DNA from: Pseudomonadota bacterium
GTDB taxonomy: Bacteria > Pseudomonadota > Gammaproteobacteria > Steroidobacterales > Steroidobacteraceae
Assembly: GCA_016720075.1 (NCBI GenBank)
Contig: JADJXW010000002.1
Span: 1 to 64,000, forward strand
DNA length: 64,000 bases
Reading direction: 5' to 3'
A program made the position numbers and the translations under genes. Of the stretch, positions 35,805 to 45,074 are shown one piece after another (the first letter of the stretch is position 1; each line of letters starts with the position of its first letter). The notes beneath the pieces are model-generated. The model saw only the letters and a program-made list of their open reading frames with translations, had not been told where the DNA came from and made no database searches.

Positions 35805-37739
35805 TCAGAAGCTGCGATTCACCGACAGGAATGCGGCGCGCCGCAGCGTGCCGTACTGGTAGACCGTCTCGTACCGGCGATCGAACAGGTTTTCGACGCG
35901 GCCAGAGACGCGCCAGTCCCGGCCGGCATCCACGGCAAGCCGAAGATCAACCAGAGTGTACGGATCGAGTGCGATGCGCTGCGCCGGGAAGACGTCGAAG
36001 TTCATTTCAGGACTGGCCGAGACATGCCGCAGCGCCGTTGTCGCGGTGACCCTGGTACCGAAGTGCAGGTTCAGCGCGGCGTTGAGGACCTGCTTCGGCC
36101 GCCGCAGCAGCTGCAGGCCATAGTCCGCCGAACCCGGCGATCGGTCACGCGAGACGGCATGCGTGAAATTGGCCTTCAGGTCCGCCATCGGGGAGATCAC
36201 CACCGACGCCTGCAGCTCGACGCCGCTGGCGCGGGCCAGGGCCGCGTTCTGGTAGTAGCCGAAGGGCAGATGCCCCGGTGCCGAGCAGATGACATTTCCC
36301 GGATCGGGGCAATTCAGGAACGAGATGAGCTGGCGCGTGTCGCGCTCGAACCAGGTGGCGCTCGCGCGGATGCGCTCTTCCTGCCAGTGCTGCTCGACGC
36401 CCACGTCCCAGCCCCGCGAGGTCTCCGGCTTCAGGCCCGGATTGCCGTAGGCGCTGAACAACTGGTACAGCGTGGGAGCCGTGAACCCCTGCCCCCAGCT
36501 GGCCCGCACGATGGTGCCGATGGATGTCTGCCACGCGGCGGCAAACTGCAGGCTGCCGTGGCTGCCGAAGCTCTTGTGGTCGTCCTGGCGGTAGCCGCCC
36601 GTGAGCGTGAGGCCCCGCACCGGCTCGCCCTGCAGCTGCACGAACGCGCTGTCCGTGCGCGTGTCGGCCGCCAGCGGATCGATGTCGTTGCGCATGCGCG
36701 AAGTCTCGTGCTGCAGCCCGAACACCGCCGTGTAGCCGGGCGCCATGCGCCAGCTGCCCTGGTATTCCAGGCGTTCGTTGACTCCACGGTACTCGCCGAA
36801 GGGCGCAACCGCGCCGATGGCGCCGGCGAACTCATCGCGCTCGACATGCGTGACCTGGTACGCGAGCCGGTGCTGGAGCGCAGCGGTCTTCTCCCCGATG
36901 TTCAGGCCCGCGTAGGCCACGCGCTGGCGCTTGTCGGCGTAGTCGCCGGCATCGGCAAAAACGAAGCTGGGCGGCGGATAGCCATCGGTCTGCACGCGGC
37001 CACGGGCGTAGTAGCCCCGCAGGTCAAGGTTCAGGTTCCCGGCGATCTCGTAGCCCAGGCGCCCCGCCAGCGACGTGTTGCGAAACGCATCGCGCTCGTC
37101 GCCACTGCCGAAGGTGCTGATGCCATCCGTGCGGTAGTACTCGCCGGCCAGTCGCGCCGAAGCGCGATGACTGCTGCCACCGACATCCGCCCTGAAACGC
37201 GTGCTGTCCTGGGAACCGTACTCGGCCTGCAGGCTTCCGCCCGGAGCACCACCGGCCTCGGTGGTCACGATGTTCACGACGCCACCGATGGCCTGGCTGC
37301 CATAGAGCGTGGACTGCGGACCGCGCAGCACCTCGATGCGGCTGATGCCAGCGGTCAGCAGGTTGCCGAAATCAAAGCCGCCACCGGGCGCCGCCGGATC
37401 ATTGATCTGCACGCCATCGACGAGCACCAGCGTGTGGTCGGCCTCCGCGCCGCGGATGCGCAGCCCGGTCAGCCCGCCGGGGCCGCCGCTGCGGGTGACG
37501 CCAACCCCCGGCAGCGAGGCCAGCAGGTCCGACACCGCGATGGCCTGGCTCGCGTCGATGTCGGCGCGCTGCAGCACGCTGACGGAATTGCCCACCTTGG
37601 CGGCAGGCACGGGCAAACGGGTTGCAACGACAACGACTTCATCCAGCGGCTGTTCGGCACTCCAGGCGATGGAAGCGGCGGCGATGCCAAGAACGCCGGT
37701 GATGCCGCGCAGGCGGCGCTGATGCGTGGGGGAATTCAT
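35805..37739 (-). CDS. TonB-dependent outer-membrane receptor, BtuB-like
   Basis: A 644-residue active-transport receptor. After a signal peptide comes the TonB box region (DEVVVVATRLPVP), the plug domain (about 40-150) with LPGVGVTRSGGPGG, RGAEADHTLVLVDGVQINDP and EVLRGPQSTLYGSQAIGG, and then a barrel of about 22 strands ending in SVNRSF with the C-terminal Phe. Plug motifs are closest to BtuB-type cobalamin receptors, but the ligand is not proven. The 56-nt gap to pstB is too short for a cobalamin riboswitch; it contains TATAGT on the minus strand (37749-37754) as a possible -10 element. A lipoprotein follows. Confidence 0.88.
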   Translation of the reverse strand: MNSPTHQRRLRGITGVLGIAAASIAWSAEQPLDEVVVVATRLPVPAAKVGNSVSVLQRADIDASQAIAVSDLLASLPGVGVTRSGGPGGLTGLRIRGAEADHTLVLVDGVQINDPAAPGGGFDFGNLLTAGISRIEVLRGPQSTLYGSQAIGGVVNIVTTEAGGAPGGSLQAEYGSQDSTRFRADVGGSSHRASARLAGEYYRTDGISTFGSGDERDAFRNTSLAGRLGYEIAGNLNLDLRGYYARGRVQTDGYPPPSFVFADAGDYADKRQRVAYAGLNIGEKTAALQHRLAYQVTHVERDEFAGAIGAVAPFGEYRGVNERLEYQGSWRMAPGYTAVFGLQHETSRMRNDIDPLAADTRTDSAFVQLQGEPVRGLTLTGGYRQDDHKSFGSHGSLQFAAAWQTSIGTIVRASWGQGFTAPTLYQLFSAYGNPGLKPETSRGWDVGVEQHWQEERIRASATWFERDTRQLISFLNCPDPGNVICSAPGHLPFGYYQNAALARASGVELQASVVISPMADLKANFTHAVSRDRSPGSADYGLQLLRRPKQVLNAALNLHFGTRVTATTALRHVSASPEMNFDVFPAQRIALDPYTLVDLRLAVDAGRDWRVSGRVENLFDRRYETVYQYGTLRRAAFLSVNRSF

Positions 37740-37795
37740 GTGTCGCGGACTATACCCAAGCGGCCGCGCCCTCGCCCCTCTTGACGGAGCAGCGA

Positions 37796-38635
37796 TTAGC
37801 CGAAGCGGCCGGTGATGTAGTCTTCCGTCAGCTTGTGGCGCGGATTGGTGAAGATGCGATCCGTCTCGCCCACCTCGATGAGATCACCCAGGTGGAAGTA
37901 CGCCGTGCGCTGCGACACGCGCGCGGCCTGCTGCATCGAGTGCGTGACGATCACGATGGCGTAGCTGGCGCGAAGTTCGTCGATCAGATCCTCGATGCGC
38001 GCGGTCGCGATCGGATCCAGCGCCGAACAGGGCTCATCCATCAGGATCACTTCCGGATTCACCGCGATCGTGCGCGCGATGCACAGCCGCTGCTGCTGGC
38101 CACCGGACAGGCTGGTGCCCGGGCTTGAAAGCCGGTCCTTCACCTCTTCCCACAGCCCGGCCCGCTGCAGGCTGTTCGTCACGATCTCATCCAGCTCGAC
38201 GCGGTTGGCCGCCAGACCATGGATGCGCGGCCCGTAGGCCACGTTCTCGTAGATCGTCTTCGGGAACGGATTGGGCTTCTGGAACACCATGCCGATCCGT
38301 GCGCGCAACTGAACCACGTCCTGCCTGCGGTCGTAGATGTCCTGGCCGTCGAGCACGATGTTGCCGGTGATGCGGGCACCTTCGATGGTGTCGTTCATGC
38401 GGTTGATGCAGCGCAGGAAAGTGGACTTGCCGCAGCCGGAAGGACCGATCATGGCCAGCACCTGATTGCGCGCGATGTCGATGTTCACTTCGCGGATGGC
38501 GTGCTTGTCGCCATAGTGCACGTTGACGTTGCGCGCGCAGATCAGCGGCGCATCCGCGGTGACGCGACCGACAGTCTTGATTCCCTCCGGCACCGGCAGC
38601 GAGGGATGTGAAACCGGCTCTGGCACGGACGACAT
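37796..38635 (-). CDS. pstB: Phosphate ABC transporter ATP-binding protein PstB
   Basis: ATPase of the high-affinity phosphate importer and part of the PhoR-PhoU signalling complex. It has 279 residues with Walker A GPSGCGKST, Q-loop VFQKPNPFP, signature LSGGQQQR, Walker B VILMDEPCSALD and the H-loop in VIVTHSMQQA. An N-terminal extension of about 30 residues precedes the ABC domain. It lies 16 nt after pstA and is the last pst gene. Confidence 0.98.
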   Translation of the reverse strand: MSSVPEPVSHPSLPVPEGIKTVGRVTADAPLICARNVNVHYGDKHAIREVNIDIARNQVLAMIGPSGCGKSTFLRCINRMNDTIEGARITGNIVLDGQDIYDRRQDVVQLRARIGMVFQKPNPFPKTIYENVAYGPRIHGLAANRVELDEIVTNSLQRAGLWEEVKDRLSSPGTSLSGGQQQRLCIARTIAVNPEVILMDEPCSALDPIATARIEDLIDELRASYAIVIVTHSMQQAARVSQRTAYFHLGDLIEVGETDRIFTNPRHKLTEDYITGRFG

Positions 38636-38651
38636 CTGTACTCCTTGGAAA

Positions 38652-39941
38652 CTACCAGCGACGCTCGAACCGCTTGCGCAGGATCACCGCCAGGCCATTC
38701 ATCACGATGAGGAAGGCAAGCAGCACCAGGATCGCGGCCGAGGTTCGTTCGATGAAGGCCTGCTCCGGGCTGTCTGCCCAGAGGAAGATCTGTACCGGCA
38801 GCACGGTGGCCGGGTCGGTGATGCCGCCAGGCACATCGACGATGAAGGCCACCATGCCGATCATCAGCAGCGGCGCACTCTCGCCGAGCGCGCGGGCCAT
38901 GCCGATGATCGCGCCGGTCAGCATGCCCGGCATCGCCAGCGGCAGCACATGGTGCGCCACCATCTGCAGCTTGGACGCGCCCACGCCCAGGGCCGCCTCG
39001 CGGATCGACGGCGGCACGCTCTTAAGCGCCGCGCGCGAGGCGATGATGATGGTGGGCAGTGTGAGCAGCGTGAGCACCAGGCCACCCACCAGCGGCGCGG
39101 ACCTGGGCAGCTCGAAGAAATTGAGGAACACGGCCAGCCCCAGCAGCCCGTAGACGATCGAGGGCACCGCCGCGAGGTTGTTGATGTTGACCTCGATGAT
39201 GTCGGTCCAGCGGCTGCGCCGGGCGAACTCCTCGAGATACACGGCCGCGGCCACGCCGATCGGGAATGACAGCAGCAGCGTGACCAGCAGCGTGTAAATG
39301 GACCCCACCAGGGCGCCGCCCACGCCGGCCTGCTCGGGCTCGCGCGAATCGCCATTGGTGAGGAAAGCCGCGTTGAACTCGAGGCGCAGGCCGGCACGCT
39401 TCTCCAGCGCGTCGATCCAGCCCAGCTGCTGATCGGTAAGCGCCCGGGATTCCTCGCCGGCGTTCCGATCGATGGCGCCCTTCAGCAATTGGTCCACTTC
39501 GGCGCGTGCGAGAAAGCGCCGCGACTCGCGCTGCCCCACCAGCTCCGGGTGCGCCATGAGGTGCTGCTGGAGCTGGTGCGTGGCGGAAGTACTCACCAGC
39601 TGGGAGAGCTGGCGCAGTTCGGCGCGCCCGGTGACGTCGGGGAACAGCTCGCGCAGCGAATTGCGGATGAGCACGCTGTAGTTGGCGCCCGCCAGCGCCT
39701 CGGCGGAAGGCACGCCATCCGGATACAGCACCGCCGGATCGTAATGAACCTCGAGCGTGAGATAGGCCTGCCGGAACGCCGTGTAGCCCTTCGACACGAT
39801 GGAGCCGAAGAGCACGAACACGAACATGATGCCCATCAGCACGGCCAGCAGGCCGTAGGCGCGGAAACGCCGTTCCGCCCAGTAGCGTCGTCGCAGGCTG
39901 CGCTCCACCCGGGCGCGGGTTTCCTCCAGCGACCTATTCAT
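38652..39941 (-). CDS. pstA: Phosphate ABC transporter permease PstA, long form
   Basis: One of the two membrane subunits of the phosphate importer. It has 429 residues, the long version seen in Pseudomonas and related groups: a first membrane helix (about 28-50) and then a periplasmic insert of about 150 residues before the five-to-six-helix permease core (about 210-425). The EAA loop region reads REAALGVGASKLQMVAHHVLP. ATG 39941 overlaps the end of pstC by 8 nt. Confidence 0.95.
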   Translation of the reverse strand: MNRSLEETRARVERSLRRRYWAERRFRAYGLLAVLMGIMFVFVLFGSIVSKGYTAFRQAYLTLEVHYDPAVLYPDGVPSAEALAGANYSVLIRNSLRELFPDVTGRAELRQLSQLVSTSATHQLQQHLMAHPELVGQRESRRFLARAEVDQLLKGAIDRNAGEESRALTDQQLGWIDALEKRAGLRLEFNAAFLTNGDSREPEQAGVGGALVGSIYTLLVTLLLSFPIGVAAAVYLEEFARRSRWTDIIEVNINNLAAVPSIVYGLLGLAVFLNFFELPRSAPLVGGLVLTLLTLPTIIIASRAALKSVPPSIREAALGVGASKLQMVAHHVLPLAMPGMLTGAIIGMARALGESAPLLMIGMVAFIVDVPGGITDPATVLPVQIFLWADSPEQAFIERTSAAILVLLAFLIVMNGLAVILRKRFERRW

Positions 39942-41321
39942 ACTGCTCCCGGTACTTGCGGACCACGTACAGCGCGATGATGTTCAGCGTCAGCGTGACC
40001 AGGAACAGCACCAGGCCCAGCGCGAAGGCCGCGAGCGTCTTGGGGCTGTCGAACTCCTGGTCGCCGGTGAGCAGCGTGACGATCTGCACGGTGACCGTGG
40101 TGACGGCCTCCAGCGGATTGGCCGTGAGGTTGGCGCCCAGGCCGGCGGCCATCACGACGATCATCGTCTCGCCGATCGCGCGCGAGATCGCGAGCAGCAC
40201 GCCGCCGACGATGCCCGGCAGCGCCGCGCGCAGCACCACCTGCTTGATGGTCTCGGAACGGGTCGCCCCGAGCGCGTAGGCGCCGTCGCGCAGGCTCTGC
40301 GGCACGGCGGTGATCATGTCGTCGGCGAGCGAGGAGACGAACGGAATGATCATGATGCCCATGACGAGACCGGCCGCGAGCGCGCTTTCGAGGCGACCTC
40401 CAGTCCCAGCGACGTGCCGATGCCACGCAGCGCCGGCCCCATGGTCAGTGCGGCGAAGAAGCCGTAGACGACAGTGGGTATGCCGGCGAGCACTTCCAGC
40501 AGCGGCTTTGCCCAGGCACGGAATCGCCGGCTTGCGTATTCCGCCAGATAGATGGCCGAGAACAGCCCGATGGGCACGGCCACCAGCATGGCGATGCCGG
40601 AGATCATCATCGTTCCCAGGAACAGCGGAATGGCGCCGAAACTGCCCGATGAGCCCACCTGGTCGGCGCGCATGGCCGTCTGCGGACTCCACTGCAGGCC
40701 GAACAGGAATTCATGCACGGGCACGGACTGGAAGAAGAGGATGGATTCCCACAGCACCGAGAACAGGATGCCGAGCGTGACCATGATGGCCAGCAGCGAG
40801 CAGGCCATCAGCGCCTTCTCGCCCAGCGACTCCACGGCATTGCGCGCGCGCAGCGATGCGCTGATGCGCCGGCGCATCCACCACAGGCCGATCGCACCCA
40901 GCGCCAGCACCAGCCCGGTGAGGGCCCTGCCGGCGATCTGGCGCAGATGGGTATATTGGGTGGCCGCGGCGCGAACCTCGGCGGAGGCGCTTTCGAGGGG
41001 GACGGATCCGGCGATGACGTTGTGCACGTCATTCATGAACAGGCCCACGCGGGACTTGTCGGCCGCGAGCACCTGGTCGGCTATCTGCGCCCGGACCAGC
41101 GACTCGATGATGTGGTCCTGGAAGGAGGCCCAGAGCACCAGCAGCAGCAGGCAGGGCAACGCGGCCCACAGGGCCGTCAGCAGGCCATAGTAGGAAGGCA
41201 GCGAATGCAGGGCGCGTATGCCCTTGCCGCCACCCACCACTGCCAGCGCACGGAACTTACCGAGCCAGTAGCCGATGACGGCGAGCGCGGCGATCAGCAG
41301 GAACAGGGCGGCGTACGACAT
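39934..41321 (-). CDS. pstC: Phosphate ABC transporter permease PstC, long form, single-base frameshift
   Basis: Second membrane subunit of the phosphate importer. From ATG 41321 the frame gives membrane helices, a periplasmic insert and the permease core up to GIGTSLGLEVAS, then runs into KARSRPV and stops. The correct continuation ESALAAGLVMGIMIIPFVSS is one base out of frame and reaches the TAG at 39934. Near 40389 the minus strand has TCGAAAGC where TCGGAAAGC restores ASESALAAG, so one G is missing. The full length would be about 462 residues. The downstream EAA motif LGATRSETIKQVVLRAALPG is intact. This is the same kind of error context as in bamA. Confidence 0.92.
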
Positions 41322-41355
41322 GTGGATGAAGTATAGCGGGGGTTGTGATGCGACA

Positions 41356-41385
41356 AGGCGGTCGCGCCATTGGCCGCGACCGCCT
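41356..41385 (-). terminator. Stem-loop between the porin and pstC
   Basis: AGGCGGTCGCG (41356-41366) and CGCGACCGCCT (41375-41385) form a perfect 11-bp stem with an 8-nt loop, 24 nt after the porin stop and 35 nt before the pstC start. On the minus strand it is followed only by TTGTCGC, so termination would be partial. It could lower pstCAB expression relative to pstS and the porin, as is common for binding-protein-first operons. Confidence 0.55.
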
Positions 41386-41408
41386 GATTGCCAATCCTCA
41401 AGCGCGGT

Positions 41409-42695
41409 TCAGTACTTGAAGTTCATGTCGACCTGCAGGCGCTTGTAGTCGCGATCCAGCACGCTACCCACGCCCGCCACGTTGACCGGGACATCGATAT
41501 TGGTCTTGTTCATGAAATACGTGAGGTTCAGCGTCCAGTTGCGTGCGAACGCATAGGCCGCCTTGAACGTGCCACCCTTGCCATCGGAGTTGCCGCCGGC
41601 GAAGTCCGAATCGACGAACTGGGCGTTCAGCGAGTCCTTTTCCACCTTCTGGTAGAAGTAGCCGATTTCCCAGGTGCGCGGGTTCGAGGCGCGGCCATAC
41701 TGGATGCCGGCGCTGTATGCCGTATCCATGCTGTTCACGGCGGCATCGTTGCGGATGTAATCCGCATACAGCGAAAGCGGCCTGCCGGCGACCGGCACCG
41801 AATACTCGGCAAACCCTTCTACCAAGTTGTAGTCGTTGAGCAGGCAGGGCGACTGGCCAGGGAAGCAGCCCACGGTCGTCGTCGTGTTGCCGTTGCTCGA
41901 GCCACCGAAGAAGGGATTGCGGTGCTGCACGCTGTTGAAGTCGAAGAGGCTCGCGCCCAGCGTCAGGCTGGCCGTGCCGATCGCCTGCTTCCAGCCGACC
42001 TGACCGCCAAACAGCGTGCTCTCGCCGGTCGCGCTCCGCTCTTCCAGGTTGGTGAAGAAGCTGCTGGCGAAGAACGGGCCGTGGTTGAAGTTGACGGCCA
42101 GGCCTTCCGGATTGATGTCGCCATCAAACAGGATGCTCTGGCCGGGGCGCGCCCACGGATACTTCATCTTGCCGGCGGTGAGCTTCCAGTCGGCGTGGGG
42201 TTTCCATTCGGCATACGCCAGGTCGATGTAGATCGACTTGCGGGTGTTCTCGCCTGTCAGCGTCTGGTTCGAGGAACGCGGATCGCCGCCCTCGGCGCTC
42301 GCCAGCTGCAGCTCGCTGGTGATGGTGTCGTTCACCTTGGCCACGAATCCGGCGCGGACCCGGATGCGGTCGCGATTGCGGCCCACGGCGTATTCGGCGT
42401 CGATGTTCTCGTTGCGATAGCGCAGGTCGCCCTTCAACGCGAAGTTCGGCACCCAGGCCGGCACGCTCGTCTTGGCCTGCGCGATCTGGTCGGTCTGCCG
42501 GTCATTGGTCTCTTCGTTCGACTTGGCCTGGGCCTCGAGCGTGTCGAGCCGCTTCTGCAGGGCCTGCACCGCCGCCTTCAGCTCGCTGACCTCGTCAGCC
42601 GTGGCGGGCGAGGCTGCCAGCACCGCGGCCACCGCGGCCGCCACTCCCAGCGCGCGCAGCGCCCTTGAGCCCGAATCAGTCTTGTCAGAATTCAT
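41409..42695 (-). CDS. Putative outer-membrane porin of the phosphate locus
   Basis: A 428-residue protein with a signal peptide (about 1-33, ending near SPATA), a short coiled coil (ELKAAVQALQKRLDTLEAQ, about 36-60) and then a beta-barrel of alternating strands with aromatic girdle residues, ending MNFKY. It fits the putative porin family with an N-terminal periplasmic coiled coil, and resembles OprO/OprP-type polyphosphate or phosphate porins in context. It lies 31 nt after pstS and before pstC, so it is probably induced by phosphate limitation. Phosphate selectivity is inference from context only. Confidence 0.82.
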   Translation of the reverse strand: MNSDKTDSGSRALRALGVAAAVAAVLAASPATADEVSELKAAVQALQKRLDTLEAQAKSNEETNDRQTDQIAQAKTSVPAWVPNFALKGDLRYRNENIDAEYAVGRNRDRIRVRAGFVAKVNDTITSELQLASAEGGDPRSSNQTLTGENTRKSIYIDLAYAEWKPHADWKLTAGKMKYPWARPGQSILFDGDINPEGLAVNFNHGPFFASSFFTNLEERSATGESTLFGGQVGWKQAIGTASLTLGASLFDFNSVQHRNPFFGGSSNGNTTTTVGCFPGQSPCLLNDYNLVEGFAEYSVPVAGRPLSLYADYIRNDAAVNSMDTAYSAGIQYGRASNPRTWEIGYFYQKVEKDSLNAQFVDSDFAGGNSDGKGGTFKAAYAFARNWTLNLTYFMNKTNIDVPVNVAGVGSVLDRDYKRLQVDMNFKY

Positions 42696-42726
42696 GCATG
42701 TTCTCTTTGGCTGGAATCGTTGTGGA

Positions 42727-43776
42727 TCACTTGGCCTTGGCCAGCGTGCCGGCGCGGACCTTGCCGGCCTCGGCGGGCGACAGCGGGATCAGGCCCTTGT
42801 CGGCCAGGTAGCCCTCGGTGCCCATCGAGCGATCGCTGACGTATTCGGCCAGGAACTCCCGCAGGCCCGGGATGACGCCCATGTGGGCCTTCTTCGCGTA
42901 GATGAACAGCGGCCGCGACACCGGGTACTTGCCCGAGGCGATGTTGTCGAAGGTGGGTTCGACGCCATCGATGAAGGAGCCCTCGACGCGGCTGACGTTC
43001 TCTTCCAGGAAGCTGAACCCGAAGATGCCCAGCGCCTTGGGGTTGGCCTCGAGCTTCTGCACGATCAGGTTGTCGTTCTCGCCGGCCTCCACATAGGCGC
43101 CGTCCTCGCGGACCGAATCGCAGACCCGCTTGAAGCGGGCTTCATCCACGCCCTTGAGCGTCTTGATCCACGAGAAGCTCTGGCAGCCCTCTTCCATCAC
43201 CAGCTCGACGAAGGCATCGCGCGTGCCGGAGGTGGGCGGCGGCCCCAGCACCTCGATCTTGTCGGCCGGCAGCGCCTTGTTGATCTGGTTCCAGGTCTTG
43301 TAGGGGTTGGGCACCAGCGCGGTCGGGTTGGCCGGATCGGGCACGTTCTTGGCCAGCGCCAGGAACACCTCGCGACGCGTGACCTTGTACAGTGAGGCCT
43401 TCTTCGAATTGGCCAGCACGATGCCGTCGTAACCGACCTTCACCTCGATGATGTCCTTCACGCCGTTCTTCGCGCAGGTCTCCACTTCGCTGGCCTTGAT
43501 GGCGCGCGAGGCATTGGAGATGTCCGGGTACTGCACGCCTACGCCGCTGCAGAACAGCTTGAACCCGCCGCCGGTGCCGGTGCTCTCCACCTTCGGCGTC
43601 TTGAACTTGCCACCCTTGCCGAACTGCTCGGCCACGGTGGTCGTGAACGGATACACGGTCGAGGAGCCGACGACGGCGATGTAGTCACGCGAGGACTGGG
43701 CCTGGGTGACGGTGGGGGTGGCCGAGGCGCCCAGAGCGGCCACCAGGGCGATCGTGGCGAGGGTCTTCGTGGTCAT
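42727..43776 (-). CDS. pstS: Phosphate-binding periplasmic protein PstS
   Basis: Solute-binding protein of the Pst importer. It has 349 residues: a signal peptide (to about TVTQA, residue 26), then VVGSSTVYPFTTTVAEQF, STGTGGGFKLFCSG, NASRAIKASE, VGYDGIVLANS, PPTSGTRDAF and FSFLEENVSRVEG. The phosphate-contact serine and threonine segments GSSTV and SGTRD are present. ATG 43776 is chosen because the signal peptide begins there; longer upstream frame runs into the promoter region. First gene of the pstS-porin-pstC-pstA-pstB set. Confidence 0.96.
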   Translation of the reverse strand: MTTKTLATIALVAALGASATPTVTQAQSSRDYIAVVGSSTVYPFTTTVAEQFGKGGKFKTPKVESTGTGGGFKLFCSGVGVQYPDISNASRAIKASEVETCAKNGVKDIIEVKVGYDGIVLANSKKASLYKVTRREVFLALAKNVPDPANPTALVPNPYKTWNQINKALPADKIEVLGPPPTSGTRDAFVELVMEEGCQSFSWIKTLKGVDEARFKRVCDSVREDGAYVEAGENDNLIVQKLEANPKALGIFGFSFLEENVSRVEGSFIDGVEPTFDNIASGKYPVSRPLFIYAKKAHMGVIPGLREFLAEYVSDRSMGTEGYLADKGLIPLSPAEAGKVRAGTLAKAK

Positions 43777-43837
43777 TGCAGCTTCTCCGGCTTCGCAAGG
43801 GGTGATTCCCGATGGCTGGGCATTCTGGGGGGCGAAT

Positions 43838-43855
43838 GTTGCAGTTCCGTTGCAC
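43838..43855 (-). promoter_or_regulatory. Candidate Pho box upstream of pstS
   Basis: On the minus strand GTGCAAC and CTGCAAC are spaced by 4 nt, the 7-4-7 layout of a PhoB site. They differ from the CTGTCAT consensus at several positions but resemble the CTGTAAC half-site seen at phoB in this same window. The pair ends about 62 nt before the pstS start codon. Confidence 0.45.
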
Positions 43856-43936
43856 TGGCACTTGCTTGTGGGGCGGTGCCTTACGCACACTTCGGACCCG
43901 CCTGCCCCGCTCCCGCCGCCGAAGGACCCCAGCACA

Positions 43937-45070
43937 TTGCAGAATTCTGACACTGTCGCGCTGACGCTCGACCTGATCGCCCGCCAGTCCGTCACGCCGA
44001 CCGACGGCGGCTGCCAGCAGCTGATGATCCAGCGGCTCGAAGCAGTGGGGTTCCGCACCGAGAAGTTGGACTTCGGCAGCGTCGAGAACTTCTGGGCCGC
44101 GCATGGCACGGAAGGTCCGGTGCTGTGTTTTGCCGGTCACACCGATGTCGTGCCCACCGGTCCGCTCGAGGAATGGCGCACCGAGCCCTTCAAGCCCACC
44201 GTGGTCGATGGCCGGCTCTTCGGCCGCGGCGCGGCCGACATGAAGAGTGGCCTGGCCGCCATGCTCACCGCCACGGAGCAGTTCGTGCGCGAACGGCCCG
44301 ACCACAAGGGCACCATCGCCTTCCTGATCACCAGCGACGAGGAAGGTCCCTCGGTCGACGGCACCAAGCGGGTGGTCGAAGTGCTCCGATCACGCCAGCA
44401 GCGCATCGACTGGTGCATCGTGGGCGAGCCTTCGAGCGAGAAGGTCGCGGGCGACACCATCAAGATCGGTCGGCGCGGCTCGTTCAGCGGCCGGCTTACC
44501 GTGCATGGCGTGCAGGGCCATGTGGCCTACCCCCAGCTGGCGAAAAACCCGGTGCACATGCTGGCTCCGGCGCTGGCCGAACTCACCCAGCATGTCTGGG
44601 ACCAGGGCAATCAGCACTTCGAGCCCACCACCTTCCAGATCTCGAACCTCAATGCCGGCACCGGGGCGCCCAACGTGATCCCCGGCGAACTCAAGGCCCG
44701 CTTCAACCTGCGTTATTCACCGGTCCAGACCCAGGAAGGCCTGCGCAAGACCGTCGAGGGCATCCTCGACCGGCATGGCGTGAAATACACGATCGAGTGG
44801 TACGTGTCGGGCGAGCCCTTCTACACCCCGCCGGGCGCGCTGTCCGAAGGCGTCTGCGCCGCGGTCAAGAACGTCACGGGCAGTGCGCCGAAACTGAGCA
44901 CCGGCGGCGGCACGTCGGACGGCAGGTTCATCGCCACACTGGGCGCCCAGGTGGTGGAACTGGGCGTCACCAACGCGAGCATCCACAAGGTGAACGAGTC
45001 GGTGGGCCTGGACGAAATAGACGCCCTGCACAGGATGTACCTGGAGAGCCTGCGGCGCCTGCTGGGCTGA
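43937..45070 (+). CDS. dapE: Succinyl-diaminopimelate desuccinylase
   Basis: Zinc peptidase-family (M20) enzyme that releases diaminopimelate from its succinyl form. It has 377 residues when started from TTG 43937, which has GAAGGA about 10 nt upstream and matches the E. coli length; no ATG is available. Metal ligands lie in CFAGHTDVVPTG, GRGAADMKSGLAAML, SDEEGPSVDGT and the late VTNASIHKVNESV. It is divergent from pstS across 160 nt, so the candidate Pho box lies in the shared region. It completes the dapC, dapD, dapE set of the succinylase pathway. Confidence 0.96.
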   Translation: MQNSDTVALTLDLIARQSVTPTDGGCQQLMIQRLEAVGFRTEKLDFGSVENFWAAHGTEGPVLCFAGHTDVVPTGPLEEWRTEPFKPTVVDGRLFGRGAADMKSGLAAMLTATEQFVRERPDHKGTIAFLITSDEEGPSVDGTKRVVEVLRSRQQRIDWCIVGEPSSEKVAGDTIKIGRRGSFSGRLTVHGVQGHVAYPQLAKNPVHMLAPALAELTQHVWDQGNQHFEPTTFQISNLNAGTGAPNVIPGELKARFNLRYSPVQTQEGLRKTVEGILDRHGVKYTIEWYVSGEPFYTPPGALSEGVCAAVKNVTGSAPKLSTGGGTSDGRFIATLGAQVVELGVTNASIHKVNESVGLDEIDALHRMYLESLRRLLG

Positions 45071-45074
45071 AGGC

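Noticed and set aside
37740..37795. Cobalamin riboswitch for the BtuB-like receptor
   Set aside because: 56 nt is too short and no B12-box-like sequence is present.
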